A stretch of DNA of 64,000 bases from Actinomycetales bacterium (GCA_002919305.1 PKFB01000080.1:124001-188000), one strand, 5' to 3'; positions 54,601 to 62,449 are shown, counted from the stretch's first letter. Made by a program: numbers and translations. The notes: generated by a model not told the origin, from the letters alone.

Positions 54601-54682
54601 GCAGGCCTTCGAGGAGGCCACCGGCGGCCAGGCACCTCCGGTGAGCAGTCCACCACCGGTGTCGCCGACACCGCAGAGTTAA
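51632..54682 (+). CDS. UPF0182 family giant membrane protein
   Basis: A 1016-aa protein. The first 310 residues hold about seven transmembrane helices (first near residues 15-37), followed by a large extracytoplasmic domain typical of UPF0182 (AQQAQQG acidic insertion, then NTMARRLLFALYFWETNFLL and NGRIVWILDGYT). The last 90 residues are acidic, Pro-rich and partly helical. Universal in actinomycetes, function unknown. GTG at 51632; ATG at 51638 is equally possible. A strong terminator follows. Confidence 0.93.
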   Translation: MVMRTPLPRVSRRGRVVVGIIIAALILLILSSSVVDLLVAWLWYDEVGYTEVFSTVLNTRALLFAVFGGAMGLWIAGNLYLAYRLRPQLRPHSPEQQNLERYRMRITPHIGLYITLAAVLVGLVAGLSAQGRWEQWLLFRNSQEFGRGDPQFNVDIGFYIFEYPFWRYLLSVGFTAVVVAVLGALFVHYLYGGVRLQGAGDRMTAAARAHLSVLVALFVLLKAVAYYFDRFGLVLEGNSSIGLNGAGYADVNALLVAKEILIWIAIIVAVAVIVLSNFVVRNLLAPGVALALVVISAIAIGGVYPWAVQTFQVNPNQRDLEAEYIARSIQETRYAYGLYGDRYIRQTYRATNTTPPQSLAEDTVTQESIRLLDPNVVADTYTELQQVRGFYDFNEQLDIDRYEVAPGEVRDYVVGVRELNPNELEGNQRDWQNRHTVFTHGYGFVAAPANRICSRSGGPYFVSGFLASEEEAPEDVEGEAQQAQQGGECAASQEEEIFEVERPQIYFGELSTDYSIVGAPEGASPREFDRPTATADGDASEQINITYDGEGGVPVNTMARRLLFALYFWETNFLLADVFNEESRVLYNRQPRERVQDVAPFLTVDGDPYPAVINGRIVWILDGYTTASTFPYSESVNLEEAASDALTGTGTTAQAEQNINYIRNSVKATVDAYDGTVTLYEWDETDPVLRAWDQAFGGIIVDKEDIPEELAAHFRYPEDLFKVQRDILVRFHVTDPQEFFGQQDFWEVPADPTQDGNAAQPPYYLLSRFTPNQEEEVFQLTAAVTARNRENLAALITGYYEDNEPRLEVLELPGNTPILGPAQVQQQIDSYPDFTRDRSQFQASQTVVYGNLLTLPVGDGLLYVEPIYLRSNDPDGSYPLLQRVLLVYGEYVSYAPNLQEAIQNLLEAAARGEPPATEEPAPDEEEPPASPSPDTSQTPSPPPPAADGVDPEVAAAVAAIDQALEDLRRAQESGDFEAYGRALADLERAVQAFEEATGGQAPPVSSPPPVSPTPQS

Positions 54683-54700
54683 CCGTCGACTCCGCCGTTC

Positions 54701-54751
54701 AACGCCGGGGCGGCCACCTGTCCCCACCAGCGGGCTGGCCGCCCCGGCGTT
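54701..54751 (+). terminator. Terminator after UPF0182 gene
   Basis: 16-bp perfect stem (54701-54716 with 54736-54751), 19-nt loop, ending TTCGTCTT. Confidence 0.75.
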
Positions 54752-54968
54752 CGTCTTGACGGCGCCCGCCACGCCTGCCACAAGATTTTCGGCTCGACGC
54801 TCAAGACGCAGCCGGCGCCATCCCTGCGGGTTTGGATCATGATCCAGATCACGTACGCGGCGTGACGGGCGTACCCCACCGGATCGGGGTGGCATACCGG
54901 AACAATCCCCGCACAGTGGGGGTATTTATCGGTATGAACGAACACGAAGTGCAGGGGCGACCCCCGAT

Positions 54969-54997
54969 TTGGATGATCGAACAGGACGCGCTACAGT
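54969..54997 (+). promoter_or_regulatory. Promoter of the initiator tRNA gene
   Basis: TTGGAT (54969-54974), 17-bp spacer, TACAGT (54992-54997). The predicted transcription start falls about 6 bp before the tRNA. A 14-bp palindrome TGGATCATGATCCA lies further upstream at 54833-54846. Confidence 0.75.
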
Positions 54998-55009
54998 AGT
55001 TCCCGTCGA

Positions 55010-55083
55010 CGCGGGGTGGAGCAGCTCGGTAGCTCGCTGGGCTCATAACCCAGAGGTCGCAGGTTCAAATCCTGCCCCCGCTA
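55010..55083 (+). tRNA. Initiator tRNA-fMet (CAT)
   Basis: 74 nt, CCA not encoded. The acceptor stem GCGGGG/CCCCGC is complete but position 1 (C) faces T at position 72, leaving the unpaired end used by initiator tRNAs. The anticodon stem has the three consecutive G-C pairs (GGG/CCC) flanking CTCATAA that bind the ribosomal P site. The T arm GCAGG TTCAAAT CCTGC is intact. It closely resembles the Streptomyces initiator tRNA. Confidence 0.96.
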
Positions 55084-55091
55084 CTAGGTCG

Positions 55092-55121
55092 AACGGCCCC
55101 GGAGGAAACTCCGGGGTCGTT
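55092..55121 (+). terminator. tRNA terminator
   Basis: 13-bp stem (55092-55104 with 55109-55121, one G-T pair), GAAA loop, running into GTTTG. Confidence 0.85.
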
Positions 55122-55563
55122 TGCTATGCCCTGCCGCGATCGGCACCTTTCTTACGGTCGGTAAGACCACGCATGCTCAGCCGCCGCTGGCGGCTGAGGA
55201 ACCCGCTCACGGACCGGGGAGAGGGAAACGTGGGCATCCCTGGCCCTCGCGCGTACCCCTTGGGCTTCGGGTGCCTTCAGGCCGCCTGGTCGAGGGCGAT
55301 GAGGCGGTGCCGGGGAAGACAACCTTTGGCTTCTGGGGGTTCCGGCCTGCCCGTACCCCGGGCACCTCCTATTGGAGACAGGAGGGAAGTTACGGCCGTG
55401 CGGGTGCGTGTGGCGTGTGACGGGCCTGGCGATCCTGACGGGCCTGGCGACCCTAGGGACGCGAAGGGGATCCCGACAAGGACCAGAGGGCTATCTAGGG
55501 CCGCCGGTGCGCGTCGCTCCCTTCAGTCCGGTCACTCCACCAGGCCACCGGTGACCGCGACCG
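55122..55563. other. Gene-free stretch after the tRNA
   Basis: About 440 bp with no frame that resembles a protein. It holds an 18-bp imperfect tandem duplication at 55420-55455 (units start GACGGGCCTGGCGA). It may be remnant DNA at the edge of an inserted region. I saw no copy of the tRNA 3-prime end nearby. Confidence 0.4.
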
Positions 55564-56041
55564 TCACAGGTACGGTTGGGGAAGGGGCGTGACGAGATAG
55601 GACTCCTGGATCCGATCAAGCTCTGGATCGTCAGCGGGAGTCGCGTACTCTTTCCCTTCTGAGTCGAACATGACCGGCTGACCCTTCAAACGCTGCAGGA
55701 TGATCCGCTCGCCATTGTGGGCGAGTGTGGCCCCGTCCTCAGGACGATCGTGGAAGAACGCGAGAATCGCACGGATCATGTCCAGAACAGCTCGATAGCG
55801 GTCATCGCGACTCAGGTTAGGGAACCGGAAAGTTGCGCTAGTTATTTCTACATCGCCAAACAACTCGATATCTCTCGTCGAGATTTTCCTCGATCGGGTC
55901 GACGGCGGTGAGGAGTACGATATCGCCGCGACGTGCGACATTATCTCCAATGACTTCGCAATTCAGTTGCCTGACGAAATATTCGATGATCTCCTGAGCG
56001 GAGAGTGTCGTGGCTGTCTGAAAATCGTACTCTAGTGCCAC
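55564..56041 (-). pseudogene. SitI3-type immunity protein gene, frameshifted
   Basis: Two frames join into one protein of about 160 aa. The first (GTG 56041, MALEYDFQTATTLSAQEIIEYF...DPIEENLDE) and the second (from about 55890: RDIELFGDVEITSATFRFPN...AHNGERIILQRLKGQ, stop at 55564) resemble the start and end of SitI3-family immunity proteins. The break lies about 55870-55895 and needs one extra base or two missing bases. It begins 22 nt after the toxin gene with a GAGGAGG site, so it was the immunity gene of that toxin. The DNA here is lower in GC than the core chromosome. Confidence 0.6.
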
Positions 56042-56062
56042 CTCTTGGTTTTCCTCCTCGTC

Positions 56063-56817
56063 TCAAGGGTATAGGTCAATGACTCGACTGTTTCTAACTA
56101 GCTTCGCCCCTCGTAGACCTGATATGGGGTGAGTGTGAAGGTGGTTTATAATTTGTTGTAGGGTAACTGAGGTATCTGTCAGATTAAGGATTAATCGCTC
56201 TGCTTAACCCTTGCGAACTTTCCTGCTCGGGACCTTTCTGATCTGACCTGCGTTTGTGCTTTTATCTGGGGTGTAACAATCCCAATAATTTCCTGTGATG
56301 AGATAGTCGGGATTTGTGTCGTTCGGTCTTCCTGACGGATCCTGGATGACGTCGTAGCCGTTGCGGGCGAGTAGCAGCGCGTTTTCGTTCTCGCGGCGTA
56401 GTCCTCGATCATCCCTACTTGTAGGGTGAGCTTTCTTGGCGGATCCACTCGGTAGACGGCCAGGGGCATACGGCAGAGTGGGGCGGGTACGCCCGGCCAC
56501 GCTGACCTGGATCGCCTGGGGTGCGGGGCCGGTGCCGACAGCTGTGGTGGTCGCCTGGCCGGTGATGACCGCCAGGTAGCTTTCCAGCTTCACCGTAGCC
56601 GACTGCAGCAGCAGGATCGCCTTGTCAACGAGGCGTTGCCGGTGCTGCGGGCGGCTACCGCAGCGGCGGGCCTGTCGTGGGTCGAGCCGGCGGTGATCTG
56701 TCGCAGCCGCTGCACCGCGCGTTCCCCATGGGCGTGGTGGGCCTGTAGTTGTGCCACGGGAAGTTGATCCAGCACGTTTCGAATGGCGGCGACCAGTTCC
56801 TGAAGCGCGCTGCTCAC
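56063..56817 (-). pseudogene. Polymorphic toxin with CdiA-type tRNA nuclease domain, inactivated
   Basis: GTG at 56817 with AAGGAG upstream. The N-terminal 90 residues form helices (SSALQELVAAIRNVLDQLP, AVQRLRQITAGS, LVDKAILLLQSATVKLESYL) like the ESX/WXG-type lead domains of actinobacterial toxins. The C-terminal domain (RRENENALLLARNGYDVIQD, NPDYLITGNYWDCYTPD, AERLILNLTDTS, GAKLVRNSRVIDLYP) matches the CdiA C-terminal tRNA nuclease fold. Two lesions break it: a one-base deletion near 56632-56633, and a TAA at 56204-56206 where the family has Gln (CAA to TAA). Reading resumes in frame to the TGA at 56063. Confidence 0.7.
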
Positions 56818-56856
56818 CGCGTCTCCTTCTTGCTACACATCAGAGGCCGACGGGTT

Positions 56857-57119
56857 TTAAAGCTCGGTGACGTACGCGGTGCACTCTTCAATGGCGGCCT
56901 GCCAAGCGGTTACCGCGCCTACTCCAAGGCCTGCCCGCCCGCAGTGAGATCGGCTAAGCCCGTTATCGCGTCGGCATGGCGGCTGCCGGTCAGCACGGCC
57001 GCCATCGTCCCGGCCAGATGATCGACCCGCTACTGGCAGGCGGCTATCTCAGTAACTGGTCGCTGGTACGCCACATCGGATACCGCGCTCTTGATTGCGG
57101 CGATACTAGCGATACTCAC
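56857..57119 (-). pseudogene. Small ESX-like partner gene, inactivated
   Basis: GTG at 57119 with GAGGGG upstream: SIASIAAIKSAVSDVAYQ, then RVDHLAGTMAAVLTGSRHAD, then VGAVTAWQAAIEECTAYVTEL to a TAA at 56857. It would make a helical protein of about 88 aa like those encoded just before actinobacterial polymorphic toxins. An in-frame TAG (from a CAG, about residue 30) and a one-base deletion in a G run (about 56922) break it. Assignment rests on helical pattern and place. Confidence 0.45.
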
Positions 57120-57791
57120 CGCCCCTCACCATATTTGGCTTACCGGAAGATAGCGGAAAAGATAGCAGGTGGGCGGGACAAGCGGAATCTATAATTCTGC
57201 TCGGGAAGCGATCAGACGACTGAGGTAGCTAATGAGCCTGTGGCGCGGTTACGAAGCATGCGCCTATGAACACGTCATAAGGACGGCAGGAGGGAACGCG
57301 AGGCGACGGTCAGCTCGCTGTGCCTCTTCCAGATCAGGACAGCTGTATCTGGTTCTTCCGGACTGATCATGGACGGACAGACTGAGGCGGTAGGGTACTC
57401 ATCGTTCGTATGAGTTCAGTCTCAGCTGTGAATGATCCTTCAGAAATATACGCCGTGATGCCGCCACCTGACCGTCATCGATACCGAACGGTCTGGTTTC
57501 CGCGAAAACGCGTATGCCCTGAAGCGCAGCTGATTTCGGCGATGAGAGCACTGGGCCTTTACGCTTACTTGACCCGTCGCGTCCCTAAAAGGCGCCGCTG
57601 GATGTCCGCAGTGCGAAGCGGCTATGCGTTACGCGGGGAGAGCAGGGTCGGGGATGAGGAGGTGGCAACGTCCTTCTCACGCATGTGTCCTTCTCACGCA
57701 TGTGCCGGCATGGGAGTACGCGGCGGCGCAGCGGTGCTGCAGTGGTTAGCAACGGCAAGGTCGCCCGAGGCTGTGGCTGGTGGGCGGAGTG
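57120..57791. other. Gene-poor stretch with short tandem repeat
   Basis: 670 bp. A 137-codon frame at 57410-57823 has no ribosome binding site or family resemblance. TCCTTCTCACGCATGTG is duplicated in tandem at 57671-57687 and 57688-57704 and lies inside that frame. Nothing else can be supported. Confidence 0.4.
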
Positions 57792-57932
57792 CTACTTGCC
57801 TGTGCGGCGGACGAGTCTGTTGAACAGCTGCTTTGCTCTCCGCTGGTTCTCAGGCTTGGCGGCCTGCCGACGCACGATCTGCACGGCCGTGGCGGCGAGC
57901 CCAGCCTTCAAGGCTCCCTTGAACAACCCCAT
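57792..57932 (-). CDS. Small basic conserved protein
   Basis: A 46-aa protein: a hydrophobic first helix (MGLFKGALKAGLAATAVQIV) followed by a basic helix (RRQAAKPENQRRAKQLFNRL). ATG with GGGAGGAG 4-5 nt upstream. Proteins of this size and pattern occur in actinomycetes, function unknown; the amphipathic, basic character suggests membrane or nucleic-acid contact. Confidence 0.6.
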   Translation of the reverse strand: MGLFKGALKAGLAATAVQIVRRQAAKPENQRRAKQLFNRLVRRTGK

Positions 57933-58351
57933 GATCTCCTCCCCACACGGTGTTTCGCGGGAGTCTGGTGCCCGTTTTCGAAGCGTTCTAACCCCATGGG
58001 CGGGCAAAGCATGTGTGATAAGTGGGGATTTCACATGATCTGGGATAAAGATTCTGGTTATCTCTGATTGTGCGAAGAGTGAAGAGGAGCGGCGCTGGCG
58101 GCTCACACCGTCGGATCGCGTCGTGCATGGCCAGAGTCCCATCCTCGCCGTAGCCGCAGTCACCTCGACGGCTCTCTGCCTCAATCCGAGACACGGCCGT
58201 GCCTTATTGCAATAGATTGGCAACTGCATAAGTATGGTGATTAGAGACGTGGTGTCATCCGGTCGCGGACTGACTATCAACCGTGTTGTGTCGATACATG
58301 GCGCTATGTCATGCATACGCCGCTGCGTTCTTGCTCTGGAGGGAACCGTTC
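57933..58351. other. Divergent promoter region before sodA
   Basis: About 420 bp. The A/T-richer part at 58200-58250 probably holds the sodA promoter (TTGGCA and TAAGTAT are visible), but I cannot fix its elements. Confidence 0.35.
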
Positions 58352-58969
58352 GTGAGCACATACACGCTGCCTGAGCTGCCCTATGACTACGCGGCTCTGG
58401 AGCCGCACATCAGCGGAGAGATCTTGGAGCTACACCACGACAAGCACCACGCCGCGTACGTCAAAGGCGCCAACGAGACCTTGGAGCGGATCGCCGAGGC
58501 GCGCGAGAAGGGGGACTTCTCCAGCCTGGTGGGGCTCGAGAAGACGCTTGCCTTCAACGTCTCCGGCCACGTGCTGCACAGCCTGTACTGGCAGAACATG
58601 TCTCCGGATGGCGGCGGTCGTCCCGAGGGGGAGCTGGCCGAGGCGATCAACGAGCACTTCGGATCGTTCGAGCGGTTCCACGCCCAGATGTCGGCGGCCA
58701 CGACGGCGGTGCAGGGATCTGGATGGGGAGTGCTCTCCTATGAGCCAACCAGTCAGCGGTTGATCGTGGAGCAGGTCTACGACCACCACGGGAACGTCGG
58801 AGTCGGTTCGGTGCCGCTGCTGGCCTTCGACGCTTGGGAGCACGCCTACTACCTGCAGTACCGCAATGTTCGGGCGGACTTCGTCAAGGCGATGTGGGAG
58901 GTCGTCAACTGGCCGGATGTCGCCGCCCGTTACGTCGCCGCCCGCGCCCAGCATCGGTCAGGCGATTGA
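58352..58969 (+). CDS. sodA: Superoxide dismutase (Fe/Mn type)
   Basis: A 205-aa cytoplasmic enzyme. Metal ligands: His in [12 protein letters not shown], His in [15 protein letters not shown], and Asp/His in [11 protein letters not shown]. The [11 protein letters not shown] segment is the conserved core. Mn or Fe use cannot be decided reliably. The GTG at 58352 with GGAGGG 9 nt upstream is the start; the frame extending to 58283 is not supported. The following small gene begins 1 nt after its stop. Confidence 0.95.
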   Translation: MSTYTLPELPYDYAALEPHISGEILELHHDKHHAAYVKGANETLERIAEAREKGDFSSLVGLEKTLAFNVSGHVLHSLYWQNMSPDGGGRPEGELAEAINEHFGSFERFHAQMSAATTAVQGSGWGVLSYEPTSQRLIVEQVYDHHGNVGVGSVPLLAFDAWEHAYYLQYRNVRADFVKAMWEVVNWPDVAARYVAARAQHRSGD

Positions 58970-58970
58970 G

Positions 58971-59270
58971 GTGAGTACGCCCGGTCGCGATGAGGTCCTC
59001 GCCGCCGTCCTGCCGCCGGCGTTGGAGTTGACGGCGGCTTTCGCGCTCTCGTCTGATGATCCTTTGGCTGGGGCGACGTTGTACTGGGAGACGGTACGCC
59101 GGATTGTGGAGGAGGCTCTCAGGGACGCCGATCCGTCCCGTGCCATCGCCGAGTTGCTTTTCGGGCTGTCGGCCCTGGCCGCCATCTTGTTGGACGAGCT
59201 GGCCGCGAGTACCGGCCGGGATCGGGGCGAGGTGTTGACCACACTGCAGCGTACGTATCTGGCCGGTTGA
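58971..59270 (+). CDS. Small helical protein downstream of sodA
   Basis: A 99-aa acidic protein starting STPGRDEVLAAVLPPALEL, predicted to be mostly helical, with Ala/Leu-rich helices (ELLFGLSALAAILLDELAA). No known motif. GTG start 1 nt after the sodA stop points to translational coupling. The function is unknown. Confidence 0.6.
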   Translation: MSTPGRDEVLAAVLPPALELTAAFALSSDDPLAGATLYWETVRRIVEEALRDADPSRAIAELLFGLSALAAILLDELAASTGRDRGEVLTTLQRTYLAG

Positions 59271-59446
59271 GTCACCGCAGCCCGACGCGATCAACTGGGC
59301 GCTTTGATTCGGGAACGCCGCCTCGGCGCGTGCTGGCGGCTCGCGAACACAGGTGGTGAATGTGGCGTACCCCGTGACCAGGGCTTTGGTGTGACCGCGA
59401 GCTCTGATCACGGGGTGACGCATGACGGTGAGGCTGCCCGGTGAGG

Positions 59447-60958
59447 TCAGTGGATCAGCGCCGGTTCGCTGGTCTCCTCACGCCGAGGCACTCCCGAGCG
59501 GAGCAGCAGACCGCACAGCAGGGCACCGACGGCGAAGATGCCGGCCGACCACAGGAACGCGACGTCGTAGCTGTGCAGCAGGGACTGCGTCACCACCTCG
59601 GGGGTGGGCGTCCGGCCCACCAGGTAGTCAGAGGCGGCCTGCGCAGCCAGGGTGTTCAGCAACGCGGTCCCCATGGAGCCACCCACCTGCTGAGAAGTGT
59701 TGACCGTGGCGGAGGCGACCCCGGCGTCCGAGGGTTCCACCCCTAAGGTCGCGCCATTCATAGCGGGTGCCATGACCAGGCCGAAGCCGATTCCGGCGAT
59801 GACCAGTGGGGGCAGGACATGGCTGACGTAGGAGCTGTCGGCGTCGAGCCAGGTCATCCACACCATGCAGGCGGCCGCGATCAGCAGGCCCAGCACCACC
59901 AGCGGGCGGGAACCGATACGGGGAAGCAGGGCCGCCGTCGCGGTGGTCGCGGAGAGCATGATCGCCATGGCCATGGGCATGAAGGCCAGGCCGGTGCGAA
60001 TCGGGGAGTATTGGAGGATGATCTGCAGGTAGTAGGTGAGGAACAGGAACACCCCGAACATGCCGGCGCCGATGACGAAGACGGCCAGGTAGGAGCCGGC
60101 GCGGTCCCGGTGGAGCAGGATGCGGGGCGGGAGCAGCGGGTGTGCCACGACGGTCTGCAGCCACCAGAAGATCGCTAGGAACACACCGGCGGCGACCAGG
60201 AAACCCCAGGACATGGGGTCGCTCCAGCCGTATGTCTCGACGTTGGAGAAGCCGTACACGAGGGCGAACAGGCCAGCCGAGACGGTGATTACGCCGGGGA
60301 TGTCGAGCTTGGGTCGGACCGCCGGCCGGTTCTGGCTTAGCAGCGCCAGGCCGCCGAGGACGGCGACGAAGGCGATCGGCACGTTGACGTGCAGGCACCA
60401 ACGCCAGGAGGCGTACTCGGTGAGGACCCCGCCCAGCAGCAGACCGATGGCGCCTCCAGAGCCGGCGATCGCGCCGTAGATACCGAACGCCTTGCCACGT
60501 TCGGCAGGGTCGGTGAAGGTGGTGGTCAGCAGGGAGAGCGCGGCGGGGGCGAGCAAGGCACCGAAGACGCCCTGCAAGGCACGGGCGATGATCAACAGGG
60601 CGAAGCCGTTGGCGATACCCCCTAAAGCGGAGGCGGCGGCGAAGCCAATCAACCCCACAATGAATGTGGTTTTGCGGCCGACCACGTCCGCGATACGGCC
60701 ACCCAGCAGAAGCAGGCTGCCGAAGGCCAGGGCGTACGCGGTGATGACCCACTGACGGTCGCTGTCAGTGAAGCCGAGGTCCATCTGAACGGTGGGTAAG
60801 GCGATATTCACGATGGTGGCGTCGAGAACCACCATGAGCTGAGCGAGGCCGAGGACCGCCAGGCTGAGCCAACGCCGCGCGTGGTGTGGATCGCGGGCTT
60901 CGGGGGTCGAAGGGCCTGGGGTGGCGCGTACATGCGCAGGGGTGGTCGTTGACGTCAT
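59447..60958 (-). CDS. MFS drug exporter, DHA2 (EmrB/QacA) family
   Basis: A 503-aa proton-driven efflux pump with 14 predicted transmembrane helices. Motif D1 LDATIVNIALP is in the first helix, motif A GRIADVVGRK in the first cytoplasmic loop and motif C GSGGAIGLLLGG in the fifth helix. The divergent TetR gene and the operator between them indicate drug-inducible expression. The substrate is unknown. ATG at 60958. Confidence 0.93.
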   Translation of the reverse strand: MTSTTTPAHVRATPGPSTPEARDPHHARRWLSLAVLGLAQLMVVLDATIVNIALPTVQMDLGFTDSDRQWVITAYALAFGSLLLLGGRIADVVGRKTTFIVGLIGFAAASALGGIANGFALLIIARALQGVFGALLAPAALSLLTTTFTDPAERGKAFGIYGAIAGSGGAIGLLLGGVLTEYASWRWCLHVNVPIAFVAVLGGLALLSQNRPAVRPKLDIPGVITVSAGLFALVYGFSNVETYGWSDPMSWGFLVAAGVFLAIFWWLQTVVAHPLLPPRILLHRDRAGSYLAVFVIGAGMFGVFLFLTYYLQIILQYSPIRTGLAFMPMAMAIMLSATTATAALLPRIGSRPLVVLGLLIAAACMVWMTWLDADSSYVSHVLPPLVIAGIGFGLVMAPAMNGATLGVEPSDAGVASATVNTSQQVGGSMGTALLNTLAAQAASDYLVGRTPTPEVVTQSLLHSYDVAFLWSAGIFAVGALLCGLLLRSGVPRREETSEPALIH

Positions 60959-61014
60959 GCGCGTCCTTCCATAAGAGGAGATCCCGTCTCCGTTTCCGGT
61001 GCCACAATAGCATT

Positions 61015-61037
61015 AAGCGGAGGTGGCACCTCCGCTT
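61015..61037. promoter_or_regulatory. TetR operator between efflux and regulator genes
   Basis: Perfect 10-bp arms AAGCGGAGGT (61015-61024) and ACCTCCGCTT (61028-61037) around a 3-bp centre. On the plus side, TAGAAT at 61041-61046 ends 6 nt before the TetR ATG, so that message may be leaderless. The repeat would block both promoters. Confidence 0.85.
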
Positions 61038-61052
61038 GGTTAGAATGGTCAT

Positions 61053-61763
61053 ATGCCCTGGTCGGATACCCCGCCCTCCCGGCCGTTGCGCCGAGACGCC
61101 GAGCGCAACCTCCAGCGCATCCTCGCCACCGCCAGACGGGTATTCGCCGCACGTGGCTTGGGGGCCACCCTCGATGACATCGCCGCTGCCGCTGGTGTGG
61201 GGGTCGGGACGGTCTACCGGCGGTTTCCGAACAAGAAGGCGTTGCTCAAGGCGCTTTTCGGCAACAAGATCCGGGAGTTGGTGGAGATCGCCCAAGAGGC
61301 CCTTCAGCAGCCGAGCGGGTGGCAGGGGCTGTGTTTCTTCTTGGAGCGCGCGCACGCTGTGCAGGCTCAGGACCGCGGGCTGCGGCAAATGTTGATGTGT
61401 GACCGGGACGAGGGGGACCAGGCGAGTCAGACCCAGAGGGAGTTGGGGCCGCTGGTGGCCGACTTGATCCGTCGCGCCCAAGCCGAGGGGGCGCTCCGAT
61501 CAGATCTGACCGCCACCGACATTCCGCTGATTGCGGTCATGATCAGCGGGATCATGGATCAGTGCAGTGCCGTCAAACCGGAACTGTGGCGCCGCTACCT
61601 GACCATCATCCTGGATGGACTGCGGGCCACACGCGACGCTGCCACTCCTTTAACGGTCGATCCGCTCACCGAGGAGCAGATCGAACGCGTCATGGGTCAG
61701 GGCGCGCCATGCGCTGGACACGGCGATCGAGGAGCCAAGACCGATACGACCAGCAGACCATAG
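61053..61763 (+). CDS. TetR-family repressor of the adjacent efflux gene
   Basis: A 236-aa regulator. Helix-turn-helix: ARRVFAARGLGATLDDIAAA, then AGVGVGTVYRRFPNKKALL. The C-terminal domain is helical and ligand-binding. Divergent orientation to the exporter plus the 23-bp inverted repeat between them make local repression, including autoregulation, the likely role. The last 20 residues (GDRGAKTDTTSRP) look unordered. Confidence 0.9.
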   Translation: MPWSDTPPSRPLRRDAERNLQRILATARRVFAARGLGATLDDIAAAAGVGVGTVYRRFPNKKALLKALFGNKIRELVEIAQEALQQPSGWQGLCFFLERAHAVQAQDRGLRQMLMCDRDEGDQASQTQRELGPLVADLIRRAQAEGALRSDLTATDIPLIAVMISGIMDQCSAVKPELWRRYLTIILDGLRATRDAATPLTVDPLTEEQIERVMGQGAPCAGHGDRGAKTDTTSRP

Positions 61764-61887
61764 GCTGCGATCGCAGGACACACGGTACGCCGTGAGCTAT
61801 GCGACCGCCCGTGCGTCACCACCCGGCGTGCGGGTGCCCTCGGGGACAGGTTTGCACCGGAGTGGTCAAGCCGTGGGAGCAGCGCAT

Positions 61888-62235
61888 TCACCCATCGAAC
61901 AGAGCCTGGATCGCCTCGCGTACCCGCTGCATGGTGGCGCCGGTGACGATGCCCACCGGCTCACCGCAGGGCCAGGTGCGGGTGAGGCGTTCGATATCCA
62001 CCGAGCCGCCTAACGGATCGGCGTCGACTAACGCGATCCGATACGGCGGAGCGTCCAGGGAGCCGTGCCGGATCGGAACCACCCAAGGGGTGTGTGTCTT
62101 GTTGTGGGCGTCACCGCTCACCACTAACACCCGGTAGCGACCGTCCGTTGTGATGTGGTCGTATATCTCACCTTGTCTTATTACTCGAACCCGGTCGGTA
62201 GCCGGTGTCCGTCGGTCCCGTGTGCCCTGTCCCAT
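61888..62235 (-). CDS. MazF/PemK-like toxin, start codon doubtful
   Basis: The core reads IRQGEIYDHITTDGRYRVLVVSGD, then WVVPIRHG and a C-terminal REAIQALFDG, as in small MazF/PemK mRNA-interferase relatives. The family normally starts a few residues before RQGEIY, at a start codon overlapping the antitoxin stop. At that place (62179-62181) the codon is ATA, within TAATA where TAATG is expected. The only ATG in frame is at 62235 inside the antitoxin remnant. Thus expression is probably lost or poor. It follows a broken antitoxin gene. Confidence 0.5.
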   Translation of the reverse strand: MGQGTRDRRTPATDRVRVIRQGEIYDHITTDGRYRVLVVSGDAHNKTHTPWVVPIRHGSLDAPPYRIALVDADPLGGSVDIERLTRTWPCGEPVGIVTGATMQRVREAIQALFDG

Positions 62236-62449
62236 ATCCGCATCGCCTCGGCATCGCCCGCTGCGCGGTTGAATTCCTATAACGTCGGGCGGTATCCGCT
62301 ATGGTGGCGGCTCGGATCACTCGCGTTATCCAGGCCGACACGTTCAGGCCAACCACGTGTGTCCGTGTTTTCGCCGTCGTGATAACGGCCTGAGCGAGTG
62401 AGGCTGTGATGTCGGTTATAGCCGTACTGGTGACGGTAATCATGTCCAC
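62181..62449 (-). pseudogene. Antitoxin gene of the MazF-like pair, frameshifted
   Basis: GTG 62449 or ATG 62443. The frame NVSAWITRVIRAATIADTARRYR breaks at 62276-62277, where a G run is one base short; the neighbouring frame continues EFNRAAGDAEAMRIWDRAHG to a TAA at 62181. Joined, this looks like a short antitoxin with an N-terminal DNA-binding region (NVSAW-type) and an acidic tail that blocks the toxin. It overlaps the toxin start, the usual order of such pairs. Confidence 0.5.

Noticed and set aside
55121-55420. Frame right after the initiator tRNA
   Set aside because: Random-looking composition; no ribosome binding site.
57410-57823. 137-codon frame in the toxin region
   Set aside because: Contains a tandem duplication, lacks a ribosome binding site and resembles nothing.
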